From: Chelydra serpentina
Lineage: Eukaryota > Chordata > Testudines > Chelydridae
NCBI GenBank assembly: GCA_037349315.1
Contig: JBAIAC010000004.1
Coordinates: 40,117,001-40,181,000 of the forward strand
DNA: 64,000 nt
Reading direction: 5' to 3'
Below, one piece after another: positions 33,268-43,844 of this stretch (its first letter is position 1; each line of letters opens with the position of its first letter). A model generated the notes under the pieces. That model did not search any database. It was not told the origin of the DNA and was given only the letters and a program-made list of their open reading frames with translations. The translations under genes and the position numbers were made by a program.

Positions 33268-33448
33268 AAGAAGGAACTGAGGGGGCGATGGGCCGGCTGC
33301 AGTATATATCGGGGCACCTAACGGCGCCACTCCAGGGGGCGCCAGCCGGCCCACCGAGTGTTGCTAGGGTAAAAATCTTCCGACGATCGTGCACGCCGCG
33401 CGCGCACACCTAACTGGAATACATATGAGCAAGCACTCGAAGAAGAAC
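33268..33448. repeat. DIRS1 terminal inverted repeat, 5' side
   Basis: Reads aagaaggaactgagggggcg inward and ends gcaagcactcgaagaagaac. Its outermost 41 bases are copied in the internal complementary region. Confidence 0.9.
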
Positions 33449-33449
33449 T

Positions 33450-34448
33450 AATACTGACTTCATCATTAAAGTTGTGACAATTTTCATTATCAGCCCTTTT
33501 TTGTCACTCTATATGCTAACTATTTCATTTAGTGAAATAAATCGTTAAGAGTAACTGTTTGAATTGTAGAATTTAAAAGGACATTGTGAAAAACACACTT
33601 CACCTATTTTAATAACCTCACTTTTGATTATTACAACCAAAATTATTTTAAAAATGTAATTTACTTATTATGCTGTGTATTTCTTCTGTTTAATTCAGCT
33701 ATGGACAATGAGGGCCTGACTTTTAAAACCAGGTGTACCCATTTTAGAAGTCAGGCCTTTAAAAATACCAATTTGACTTTGAAGTTCTCCATACTGCTGT
33801 ATTTGTGTTGCAGCTACTACAAGGGAGTATCTATTTAATAAAAATAATATTTCCATGACACTTAAAAATTGTAAACATTGTTATCAGTCTTTGGTTTTGT
33901 GAAAAATTAGTTTCCAAAAAACCAAAAACTGGATTACATTACAGCTGGTAACTGCTTTTAGAAGTGCTACCTTAAAAAAAACAAAAAAACACTTTTTATT
34001 GCCCATCCATAACTCAGACAGCATTATCAAGAAATAGCTTTAAATCAGTTCTCCAATGATTACTGCATAGGACATGTTTATTAATGTCTGAACCCAAATC
34101 TGAGATTAATGAAAGCCAAGGTTTTCAGATAGTCACTGTCTCTATCATGTGGAACCTACTCAAACTGGAAAATGTAAAATCTTTAGAAGGCACAAAATTT
34201 GCAGGAAGACACAATTTATCTAGGGTATCCAACACAGCAGTGTCTGGCACAGTAAAGAGATTGTGCGTGCGTGTATAGAGAGAGCTGGATATTAAAGGTA
34301 TTTTTTTAAAAATGCAACACTAACAAAGCTGGAAATCAATATAAAAAGAAAGGATCACCTACCATCAGAAAATTGCACTAAACTAGTACAATCACAGAGG
34401 AAACTACTACAGAAAAAGGATAGTCTGAAGTTGAAAACATCTACTTAC
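33450..34448. other. SKA3 intron sequence, nothing recognised
   Basis: AT-rich intronic sequence between the DIRS element and coding exon 4. No transposon ends identified. Confidence 0.5.
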
Positions 34449-34875
34449 TTTTTTCTTGTCTGAACATTTTTATTAATAAGTGCCATTGTATAGTCTTCAT
34501 TCAAACACATGGTATGTTCACTAATGCCAAAATGTTCAAGCTTTGGAGTTAAACATTCATAATCATCCATCTTTAATGTACATTTTGGGGTTTTGGGCAT
34601 TATATATGGGGTCTGTTTGTCAGTTGGAATTCTATTTCTTGAATCTTCTTTATGCATATTGGTCTGGGATTGTACATCCATCACATCCCAAGTCCTGGAG
34701 AATGCGTACTGTGAAAGACCGAAATCTGAAAGCTGTGGGTTACGCAGGGGATCCTTAGGCACAGATGTTTTCCCAATACAAGCAGGAAAGCTAGACGTAT
34801 CTTCCACTTTCTCTTGATCAGAATTAGCTTGGGCAGATACCTTAGATGCATGGTTAACTTCCTCCTCGTCCTCCA
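34449..34875 (-). CDS. SKA3 coding exon 4 (largest exon)
   Basis: This is a 427-base exon (phase 1 to 2). It contains PQLSDFGLSQYAFSR and then TPKCTLKMDDYECLTPKLEH and FGISEHTMCLNEDYTMAL, both strongly conserved in SKA3 orthologues. The middle region, with many serines and acidic residues, is the unstructured phospho-regulated part of the protein. The donor GTAAGTAG and acceptor AAACAG are good matches to consensus. Confidence 0.96.
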
Positions 34876-35912
34876 CTGTTTTATTAAAAACAAAGGATAC
34901 TTCAGAAATTTCAGTATACCACTTAAGAACTGTTTTATAGACTAAGAAAACAAGACTTGTTTTGTAATGCTAGGCTAAATATGATATAAAATTGACTTAT
35001 TTTCATTTTACTCCTTAATCTCTATGATCAGATATGCTGGCACAGTCCCCCTGCTCTTGTGCAGAGGTGCCATGTAGTCAATGGCTATGTTTGTAAAATT
35101 GAAATCCTGTTAAATGTAACAGGAATCCGAAGGAACTCCTGGTGTACTTATTTCAATAAAGAAATGGTTAAGAGAAAAGACTATTTTAACTCTTCTACAC
35201 AATGATCACTAAACTCTGAAAACTATAAAAAGCAAATTAATATCTACCAAAATGTTGAGGGCTATGGAGGGAGAGAGAATAATGTTTACTTTTAAACAAA
35301 AAAGTAATTCATTTGAAAAATGAAGTAAATATTTTCTTGATACTAGAAGGTGCCACTGGAAACTACATGAAACCCTACAATGGAAAGGTGGTTAAAAACA
35401 GACATTTTCTCAAAGTCAGGGAATATTATTTGGGGAGAAAGAGGAAAGATTATAGAAGAAAGTGTAGCAACAGCTGGACTGCCCTTAAGAAAAACAACAC
35501 TGACAAAGAGTTAATAGAAAACTCTGAAAATGTGCACAAGGCACAATGTAAAAAAATCAAGAGGAACTAAGACGATCCCAGTGCGAAGGTAACTGAATGC
35601 CCAAATCCTACATTATGTTCAGAAACTAAGACACTCAAGAAAACAACACTTGCAAATTCCTACAAATTATAGGAACTAAAAGAAAGCCATTAAATTGATA
35701 GTATAAGGAGACTTGACAGTGGTGACACTTCTGAAAATGCTTTAGTATTACACATTTACTGATTTTCTTTAAAATTTAATATAATACCTTTAAGGGTTTA
35801 TATTAATCCTCAAGCATTACTAGGATTTTTATATCACTAAGGAATAGACTGGGAAAAGTTGAAACAACATTAAAGAAGAAGAGAGACCACTAGATAGTCC
35901 TTTGGTTTTGTC
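34876..35912. other. SKA3 intron sequence, nothing recognised
   Basis: AT-rich intron directly upstream of coding exon 4. The short open frame near 35,313-35,570 has no recognisable domain and is probably chance. Confidence 0.5.
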
Positions 35913-35915
35913 TAA

Positions 35916-36139
35916 GGCCTTTGTCTATGCAAACAGTTGCACTGGTTTAACAGTGTGGTTTTAAAACAATTTAATTGAACTGGTGCAAGCCGCTGGGTGG
36001 ACACTTATTTTGGTTTAAATCCGCTTTATTTCAGTTTGATTTAAGGTAAGCTGAAAAAAGCCATTCAAACCAACATAAAAGTACGGGGGTATGAACTGAT
36101 TAAAGTGAAACCAGTGCAATAGCTCATGTAGACAAAGCC
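35916..36139. mobile_element. Harbinger-like MITE
   Basis: The left end GGCCTTTGTCTATGCAAACAG and the right end, complementary to AGGCTTTGTCTACATGAGCT, form inverted repeats extending through the 'ttgcactggttt' motif on both sides. A TAA precedes the left end (35,913-35,915); the right TAA is degraded. It is non-coding and about 225 bases long. Confidence 0.7.
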
Positions 36140-36284
36140 TCCGCTAGGATAACAAATTGGGTTAAGAAGATGTGTTACATGGTTTAACACGCTGTTAATT
36201 ACCACTTAGTATTCAATATAGGACAAGACAGTTACGTTTAAAAGCCACATCAGATGATCTTTCTTAACTCTAGAACCTGTGTCT

Positions 36285-36372
36285 TTTTGTCCATGTGTTT
36301 ACAGCACCCAGCACAAGGGGACCCCAAATCTTTGGGTACTACTGTAAAACAAATACTACTATGGTCCACATT
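36285..36372 (+). repeat. Old interspersed repeat fragment
   Basis: The text 'cagcacccagcacaagggga' followed by a 'gggtactactgtaaaacaaata' segment resembles a widespread amniote repeat tail. The family is uncertain. Confidence 0.35.
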
Positions 36373-36561
36373 AATGACACCTGAAATGAAAGATAGATTA
36401 CAAGGTCAGGGAGTGTAATTTTATGCACGTTACTGTGATATTTAACTTGTCCATGCAACAAGGGTAAAAATTTCGAGTTGTATACTATTTCAAGGGTTTA
36501 CGAATAGACCTACTGTTCACCTGGATCGATCGGACTTCAGCTGTCGTTAAGACTGCGCCGA

Positions 36562-37804
36562 TCACAACATGTTTGCCATTCTTCTCCACGTTCGTCCGAA
36601 ACGTTTAACGATGTCATCTTCCCATCTTCTTGGAGGCCGACTGGGGGGTCTTTTCTGTTCTCGCGGGTACCACTCAGCAATGATTGCGGTCCACCTGTTA
36701 TCCGTGAGCCGTGCTGTGTGGCCCGCCCATCGCATCTTGTTATGTCTGCTTTCCACGACAATATCTTTCACACCGCTGCGTTCTCTGATGATTTCATTTG
36801 GTATACGATCCAGAAGGGAGATTCCCAACATAGCTCGTTCCATTGCCCTTTCAGCTACCAACAGCTGTTGCTCTTCTCTCTTCGTCAGTGCCCACGTTTC
36901 ACTGCCATACAGCATGGCTGGCAGCACTGCTGAATTGAAAATATTTTTACATGTGGTCTTGTCAATCTTTCCTTTGAGGACGTCCTTGATGGAATTAAAC
37001 GCACACCATCCTGCCCGAATCCCTTGCGAGAGTTCTCTGTTCAGGTCTTGGTGCATATTAACTTCTTGGCCCAAATATATGTACTGTTCCACTTCTTCGA
37101 TGTCTTCTCCTGTTACCGTTATTCGGGCTTTTCGTAAGACGTCTGATGGCATATATTTCGTTTTGCAGCGGTTCATTTTCAGGCCGACCTGACTACTTTT
37201 CTTGTCGAGTCTTCGTAGCATGCTCTGCAGTTGGTTGGTGCTTTCGGCAATTAGTACACTGTCGTCTGCAAATCTGAGATGAGAATCTCTTTCCGTTTAT
37301 GTTGACCCCACTCCTCCAATTGATCTTGTTCATAACCATTTCAAGGCAGGCGGTGAATAGTTTCGGTGAAATTGTATCGCCTTGCTTTACGCCTCTCTCG
37401 ATTGGGATGCGGAGGGGAGTTTCAAGGAGAGTAATGTCTGTTGTACATCCAGTATTCGCTTCCTTCAACAAACTAATGTACTGCGTGTTAATGCCCTGCT
37501 CTGCGAACGCCTTTAATATTGCGTTAAACTCAACGCTATCGAAGGCCTTTTCATAGTCGACAAAAGCAATGCACAGCGGGAGTTTGTATTCCCTCGCTCT
37601 TTCTAGGAGCTGGTTAAGGGTAAATATATGGTTGATTGTACTGAAATTTCTTCGAAACCCTGCCTGCTCTCTCGGCTGTTGTTCATCCAGACTCTGCGAA
37701 AGTCGATTCGTTATCACCTTTGTGAAGAGCTTGTAGATGTGAGAAAGCAGGCATATAGGGCGGTAGTTCTCAAGATTTTCTCGATCACCCTTCTTGTGCA
37801 GCAA
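36562..37804 (-). pseudogene. RTE reverse transcriptase region, frameshifted
   Basis: The frame at 37,193-37,804 has ENYRPICLLSHIYKLFTKVI, CIAFVDYEKAFDSV (catalytic aspartate) and GVKQGDTISPKLF. A one-base frameshift near 37,280 precedes LRFADDSVLIAES, which carries the FADD catalytic box, and the second frame continues through YIYLGQEVN and the C-terminal motif MRWAGHTARLTDNRW to PPRRWEDDI. The RT core is therefore recognisable throughout but split. Sequence between 37,805 and 38,046 links it to the endonuclease with at least one more break. Confidence 0.85.
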
Positions 37805-38046
37805 GATGGTATTCGACTCCTTCCAGCTTGATGGTATTTTTCCTTCAAGATATTGACTGAATCTTAAAGCGAGGGCCTTTCAAAGTTTTTCGCCTCCTGC
37901 ATAAATCATTTCTGACGTTATTCCATCTTTGCCTGGAGCTTTTCCCTTCTTCATCTGGTGTAGTGCGCTTCGGACTTCGTGACGATTATTGGGGGGATGC
38001 GTTCTTCTGACTCTTCGAGGGTTGGGAGGGGGAAGTTGATTCTTGA

Positions 38047-39330
38047 TTAGAACAGTTCTGTATAGAAGTCCTTGCAGACCTCCTCCATCCCTGCTCTGTC
38101 GATTACTGTCTCTCCATCCTTGTTCTTCAATGCTGTTACGCTCAATCTATACTGCGTCAATTCCCGCTTGCATGTCCTGAGGCTCTTGCATGATTCAGCT
38201 GTTTTAAGGAGCTTTTCTTTCCGGAAGTTCTCGAAGTCATCCTTCAGTTTTCGCCGTATAAGCTTGCACAGAATGGAGCACTCGAGGTTGTTATCCGAGC
38301 TCCTTTTCATGTTTCTCCGCTTCTCCAACAAGCTTTTCGTTTCAATCGAGATTCTTCCCTTCACTTTCTTCAGCTTTTTAATTGCAGCTGCTTTTATGCA
38401 ACATCTCAACTTGTCAGCAAAGATACTATAGTCCTCATCACACTTTTCCATCTGGCTCCAGTCAAACCCAGAAATCGCTTTTTTCAGGTTTGCTTCATCG
38501 AATGTCTTCGGCTGCTGTTTCCTGTTTGCCATCTGTAATGCCGCCTTTTCCACCGCTTCGTCGAAAATCAACTTCGCTCTAAGCAGGCGATGGTCACTGC
38601 CGGTGTTGAATGGCTGCACCACAGAGACGTCTTGAACGATGCGCCTTTTATTGACTAAAATATAGTTGATTTCATTCTTACTCTTCGCGTTTGGTGCGAT
38701 CCATGTCCACCTTCTTGAGATCTTCTTTTTGTACCAGGTGTTTGCCACGTACAGTTCTTTCATTTCTGCCATCGCTACCAGCCTCTCTCCTCTTTCATTC
38801 CTTTCGCCGCTGCCGTATCTCCCTATGAACTTTTCGCCAGCTTTCCCTCGCCCGACCTTGGCGTTGAAATCTCCCATCGTGACAGTGTAAGTGGACTTTT
38901 GCGCGAGAGCTCTTTCAAGCTCTTGGTAGAATTCTTCCACTTCTTCATCCTCACTTGCACTTGTGGGAGCATAGGCCTGGATGACCTTGAGGGTAGCTTT
39001 TGACTCCATCTGAAGATGCAGCACACCGATACGTGATGATGTTAGCTGGCATGATATGACTTTCGAAGACCAATCTTTATTGACGATAAATCCAACTCCT
39101 CCAACATTTCTAGCACCATCTCCCTTTCCGAGCCTCACAGCACTTCCATCCTTCCAGTTGACTTCCAACTCCTTCTTTCGTCGGGTTTCGCAGACACCGA
39201 GAATATCGCATTTTATCCTTTTCTTCTCCTCCATCAGATGGTTTAAAGTTTCCTCCTTTGCCAGTGACCTACAATTGTAAGTACACACAGCGAGGATTGT
39301 CCTTTTCCATGTTGGCCTAGCACCTGACAT
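38047..39330 (-). CDS. RTE apurinic/apyrimidinic-like endonuclease (N-terminal part of ORF)
   Basis: An uninterrupted frame of 427 codons starting with ATG. The APE fold is visible: N19 in TYNCRSL, catalytic E48 in GVCETR, QAYAPTSASEDEE, D154 and N156 in MGDFNAKVG, and D246-H247 in GSDHRLLRAKL. This nuclease would nick the target DNA to prime reverse transcription. After it comes a lysine-rich linker leading toward the RT domain. The protein family is the one often labelled craniofacial development protein 2-like in vertebrate annotation, which really denotes RTE/BovB-type endonucleases. It is not a host gene. Confidence 0.88.
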   Translation of the reverse strand: MSGARPTWKRTILAVCTYNCRSLAKEETLNHLMEEKKRIKCDILGVCETRRKKELEVNWKDGSAVRLGKGDGARNVGGVGFIVNKDWSSKVISCQLTSSRIGVLHLQMESKATLKVIQAYAPTSASEDEEVEEFYQELERALAQKSTYTVTMGDFNAKVGRGKAGEKFIGRYGSGERNERGERLVAMAEMKELYVANTWYKKKISRRWTWIAPNAKSKNEINYILVNKRRIVQDVSVVQPFNTGSDHRLLRAKLIFDEAVEKAALQMANRKQQPKTFDEANLKKAISGFDWSQMEKCDEDYSIFADKLRCCIKAAAIKKLKKVKGRISIETKSLLEKRRNMKRSSDNNLECSILCKLIRRKLKDDFENFRKEKLLKTAESCKSLRTCKRELTQYRLSVTALKNKDGETVIDRAGMEEVCKDFYTELF

Positions 39331-39847
39331 TTTTTAGCAACCTCGTCGCTCAATTTCCGCTCCGCCACCGTAGAACGTGCATTTACTCGTGTTGTTTTAG
39401 CCGTTAACTTCAAGCCATCCCATTGGCTAGGTGGGCAGGCATGCGTACCTCCTCAAGCTTAGCTAGCCTTCAACCTCTAAGGAGAAGGAAAAGCGCTCTT
39501 TCCTCTGAGAGAGCAACCCTCCTCCCTGGATTGGATAGTCCGACACCTTTGTAGCATGGTAAAACCTACCAGGGCATACGCCCCGCTACCATAGCTGTCA
39601 GACGGCCAGGGTCACCGCTGCACCACGTTGAGGCGCTGAGGTAGGATTTTGCAGCAGAGACCTACTGTTAGAAATGTTAATGCAAAGAAATCTGGCTAAG
39701 CCTGTATTATGTTTTTTAACTAGTTCATAATATTAACACATTTGGTCTGTTCTTTAATACAGAGATGCTTACAATTAGGGCAATGTTTTATCAGAAATCA
39801 TATTTTTAATTTTCCAAAGGTTCTACAGTATTTTCAAGAAGTATTAC

Positions 39848-40013
39848 CTGAGTTATCTTTAACAAGTGGTTGATAACCATATTTCTGGAACAGGTCTCTT
39901 ATTTTTTCAAGATCTGTTGTATTTCTTTGCATCAGTACTTTAATGGCCTTCATGAAATCATACGTTTCTTGTCTTTCAGAGCGACTCTGATCCAGGGTAG
40001 AGTTAACATCATC
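39848..40013 (-). CDS. SKA3 coding exon 3 (coiled coil)
   Basis: This is a 166-base exon (phase 0 to 1). It encodes [20 protein letters not shown] and [20 protein letters not shown], ending [11 protein letters not shown]. This is the third helix of the N-terminal coiled coil through which SKA3 assembles with SKA1 and SKA2. The acceptor follows TTCAAAG and the donor is GTAATAC. Confidence 0.95.
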
Positions 40014-40043
40014 CTTTGAAGGAAAAAAGTAGAGGCGTGACAT

Positions 40044-41106
40044 TTAAAATACTAATTTACAAATAGCTTTGTTCTTCCCTAGTTTTGTTCAAAGATCAGT
40101 GGGGAATAAAGTATACAACATATTTATTGCATGCTTCATCAAATGGGTGAGTGTATTGAATTTTAATAAAGGCTTCTTTTATTCAAAAGGCTAGTCACTG
40201 AAGATACACATGTAAAAAACAAAAGCAAAATATTTAAAGTCTTTAAACAGCTTCCCTTCTGAACACACTGGGCTTTGGTTGAAATTTTCCTGACTGTGGG
40301 TGGTATGTACCTGGACCCCTCCCCCACCACCATGTATGTACTTCCGCAGATCACTCCTAGAACGTTTTCTAAACATAAATACAACATTTGCTACTCTCTA
40401 GTCCTCTGGCACAGTAGCTGTTGTTAATGAGAGATTGCATATTTTTGCTAGAAGCTCAGCCACTTAATACCTGAGCTCCTTTGAGGGTAATTTTAAACTG
40501 TTGTTCTTGAAGGTTTATACACCAAAGTTGCCAGTAAAAAAAGTGTTAATAAATATGTGCAGCTGTTGGCACCTAAGAGCCAATAGATAAAATCATGATC
40601 AGCTGCACTTCTGCTTCCACGCATTAATCATTACAAACCTAGGAAATGCACAGATCTTTGTCTTGAGGTAGTTTGGTTGCTACACACAACATATTTGACA
40701 CAAAAGCAGTAAATGAAAAGTTAAGCCACCTAATAGTACATATGTTCTATTCCTCCATCCAAAGGCACAAACCTTACCATTATCAAAACAACTGTACCCC
40801 AGTCCATGTACCACAACTCTGTCCTAGGAAAGCCAGCCTTCCACCACCCACTTTACCAAACTACCCTCTACTAACCCAACACTCTTGCCTAATATCCACA
40901 ACTAATAATGTTGGGAGGAGGTACTTTGATTAAAGGGGTATGTGAAGAAGGCTGGGGTGAGTGAGGCAGTTATGGGAGTGGTGTGCTATGTACGGTAGTT
41001 GTGGTAATGGTAAATAGGTGCCTATACATGATGGAGTGGAATACATTAGGTGTATTAGGTGGGTTAACATCATTCAATTGGACATTCAGTTGGACTTCAT
41101 TCGAAC
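40044..41106. other. SKA3 intron sequence, nothing recognised
   Basis: No exon or complete transposon identified in this part of the intron between coding exons 2 and 3. Confidence 0.5.
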
Positions 41107-41110
41107 CCAC

Positions 41111-41290
41111 GGGGGGGGATAGCTCGGTGGTTTGAGCACTGGCCTGCTAAACCCAGGGTTGTGAGTTCAATCCTTGAGGGGGCCATTTAGGGATCTGGGG
41201 CAAAAATTGGGGATTGGTCCTGCTTTGAGCAGGGGGTTGGACTAGATGACCTCCTAAGGTCCCTTCCAACCCTGATATTCTATTCTATGA
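41111..41290 (+). repeat. tRNA-derived SINE with CR1-type 3' tail
   Basis: Box A (tagctcggtggtttgag) and box B (ggttgtgagttcaatcc) form the Pol III promoter. The tail 'ggttggactagatgacctcc' through 'cttccaaccctgatattcta' is the same as the CR1 3' end at 50,246, in the sense orientation. That is the standard turtle SINE/CR1 partnership. Confidence 0.93.
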
Positions 41291-42304
41291 ATTGCTTTGG
41301 GGAGTTTGTGTCAAGTATGTGTCACAACCATACCAGCTTCACAAAGTTACCTGTATATTAATAAGGAAACCAAAAAGTGTAAAAACTCATTTTTTTTGCT
41401 TTGATAATGGGAAGGAAATGGAAAACAATATTCACCACCTTCAATTTCCACTTGTCACCTTGCTATATGGAACCACATGCTTATGTCTGAAAGTATATCC
41501 TACAGCAGAACTATAAAAATATGTACAAAGTTAGGGTGGCAATAAAATGTGTTGGGAATTTGGGGACTGGAAGGCTCAGACTTTCCCCTATAAGTCAGTA
41601 ATTCAAATAGACTAATCTGGTTCAAATTCAATCCCAGTGTGCAGAAATGAAGAGTTATTAAAACTTGCTGGCAGGACAGAACATTACAGCACAATTGTCA
41701 CCATATTTTACACTAACCAGAAGATAGTGGAAGCTCTTAAAAAAGAAGTTTTAATCTAAGATGCTTAGTTGACTTCAAACAGAATTTATAATTCTCAGTC
41801 CTTGTCTCTACTTTCTCACTGAGGAAAGGTCCTGAGATGTTGCTACTCTGATATTATGGGAGGCAAAAGATCAGAGCATTGCCCACACAGCAGTTAAGGA
41901 GAGTTAGAGTTCCAGATTGTGGGAAGGAAGCATTTCTTCTCATCTAAGGCTCCAGGATTGGATACTGCCCTTTTGCATATTTCAACCAGAATACTTGCAG
42001 CAGGCTAGAATGCCAGATAGTGGAGAAGGGAGGAAATTTAAGAGTGTTGGAACTGTCAAACAAATGAGAATGTTAGAAGATTTTAATTGCTTAGGGCCTG
42101 CTCTCATTGAAGTCATTAGTAAAACACCCACTGAATAGTTTGAACAGACCATTAGACAATGATAAGAAGTTTCTTCCATATTTTCCATTGTATTTTTATG
42201 CAGTTCACCATAAAACTCTTATAGCAAGATAACATGTTTACTGGAGTATACATTAGTACATCTAATCTGAACTTCATCAGTGCTACAATTTACTCCCTAG
42301 CTGA

Positions 42305-42552
42305 ACATTTTTGTTAGAAATTTTGGGCTATGGAACACTTCAGTTCACTGTCAATTCAAACATTGGAACACTTTACCAAGGGTCATGGTGGATTCTCCAT
42401 CATTGACAATTTTAAAATCAAGATTGGATGTTTTTCTAAAAAATCTGTGCTAGGAATAATTTTCGGGAAGTTGTATGGCCTGTCTTATACAGGAGTTCAA
42501 ACTAGATGATCACAATGGTCGCTTCTGGCCTTAGAATCTATTAATTCAATAT
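42305..42552 (+). repeat. CR1 LINE 3' fragment
   Basis: Reads 'aaaatcaagattggatgttt', 'caaactagatgatcacaatg' and 'gcttctggccttagaatcta', the 3' untranslated end of a CR1 subfamily in sense orientation. It is truncated and non-coding. Confidence 0.75.
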
Positions 42553-42925
42553 TTAAATATGAAAGTGATAAGACAGACAAAATATTTGTTTATTTCAAAA
42601 TCTTTTTACCATTTTTAACCACCATCTGAAAGCCTGAAACTGGGATCTGTTTGCTTACTGAAATTGGTCTCCCTTTCATGAAGTGCACAAATTGGTTTAT
42701 TATAAATTCAGTGCCAGCAACTCTATAAACAAAGAATTTACTGAAGTACTTAGTTTGGAAAACAAATAATTAGAACTCGCAAACTGAAGGAAAACAAGTC
42801 AAATTCTGAGCTAACATTCATAAGTTAGAACTGTAAAATATTTAATATATGATCTGTAAAGTTATGGAAAATAAAAAGATATGTTGCTGTATAGTTTGAC
42901 AAGCAAGTGATGAGTCAGTTGTTAC

Positions 42926-42990
42926 CTTTAGAGTCCTGACTTCACAATGCAGGTCATGTAAAACTCTCATTGGAGATTCATCTTCATATT
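42926..42990 (-). CDS. SKA3 coding exon 2 (65 bp microexon-sized)
   Basis: This short exon enters in phase 1 and leaves in phase 0. It encodes YEDESPMRVLHDLHCEVRTL, closely matching the SKA3 helix around PMRIL in human. The donor is GTAACA and the acceptor TTGAAG. It is easily missed by gene finders because of its length and because the flanking introns are full of transposons. Confidence 0.92.
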
Positions 42991-43844
42991 CTTCAATATG
43001 CATGATAATGGAAAACAATTTTGGAAGAAAAACAGAGGTTAATATCTTTTCATTAAGTTAGTCGGTAATCTCAATTATTTCTACCACAGACATATACTTC
43101 TATTAGAGTCAAGATGAAAAACAAAACAAATAAATAAATATATATAAAAGAACCAAGTGTAATATTAAAAACCAAATGCCCCACATATCATGAAACTGCA
43201 GCGTGACAACTGACATTGCACAGGATGCAAAGCCACAGGGGGAAGAGGAGAGAAATTGATGAGGATCGATTTAGGTTCACTCCATTACTACTTCAGTGAA
43301 TGATGCTAGAGAGTCCTGTTTATAGAAGCAGTATCACCACAGGTATAATCTACTCCTATAAGAATGTTCCATGAAAATGTGGGATACCTGTGCCAAATTT
43401 CACCTATCAGAGTTAGCCTTCAACTAAGGCCTGGTCTACACTAGGACTTTATGTCGAATTTAGCAGCGTTAACTCGATTAAACCCTGCACCCGTCCACAT
43501 TAGGAAGCAATTTATTTCGACATAAATGGCTCTTTAATTTGATTTCTGTACTCCTCCCCGACGAGGGGAGTAGCGCCAAATTCGACATGGCCATGTCGAA
43601 TTCAAGGTACTGTGGACGGAATTCGATGCTAATAGCTCCGGGAGCTATCCCACAGTGCACCACTCTGTGGACGCTCAGGACAGCAATCCGTACTCGGATG
43701 CTCTGACCTGCCACTCAGGAAAAGCCCCGGGAAAATTTGAATTCCTTTTCCTGTCTGGCCAGTTTGAATCTCATTTCCTGTTTGGACATCGTGGCGAGCT
43801 CAGCAGCACTGCCAACGATGCAGAGCTCTACACCAGAGGTTACC

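Larger units (their letters stand above)
27071..33448 (-). mobile_element. DIRS1-like tyrosine-recombinase retrotransposon, nearly intact
   Basis: A 6.4 kb element on the minus strand, inside the intron between SKA3 coding exons 4 and 5. Inverted terminal repeats occupy about 27,071-27,280 and 33,268-33,448. Near its 3' end an internal complementary region (27,318-27,418) is the reverse complement of the outer ends of both terminal repeats. Gene order is gag, overlapping RT-RNase H, overlapping tyrosine recombinase, with no integrase or protease; this is the defining DIRS layout. RT and recombinase frames are open; gag has one in-frame stop and one single-base shift. The low number of breaks implies a recent insertion. 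Confidence 0.95.
36480..39650 (-). mobile_element. RTE-clade LINE, nearly full length
   Basis: On the minus strand it has an intact endonuclease frame (38,047-39,330), then reverse-transcriptase segments (37,193-37,804 and 36,562-37,221). The 5' end is near 39,640 and the 3' end near 36,480; the exact ends are not certain. The overall length of about 3.2 kb with one endonuclease-RT protein is typical of RTE. Only a few frameshifts are seen, so it is relatively young. It lies in the SKA3 intron between coding exons 3 and 4. Its closest resemblance, by my recognition, is to RTE proteins of nematodes and other invertebrates. Confidence 0.85.

Noticed and set aside
34084..34278. Short plus-strand open frame opposite SKA3
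   Set aside because: No domain, no splice context, AT-rich intron.
38047..39330. Host gene for a craniofacial development protein 2-like product
   Set aside because: The frame is the endonuclease of an RTE LINE followed by its reverse transcriptase; the label is a common annotation carry-over.
41111..41190. tRNA gene on the plus strand, and similar sequences at 26,250, 50,986 and 61,388
   Set aside because: Box A and B are present but no cloverleaf with a proper acceptor stem, and each is joined to a SINE body and CR1-type tail.
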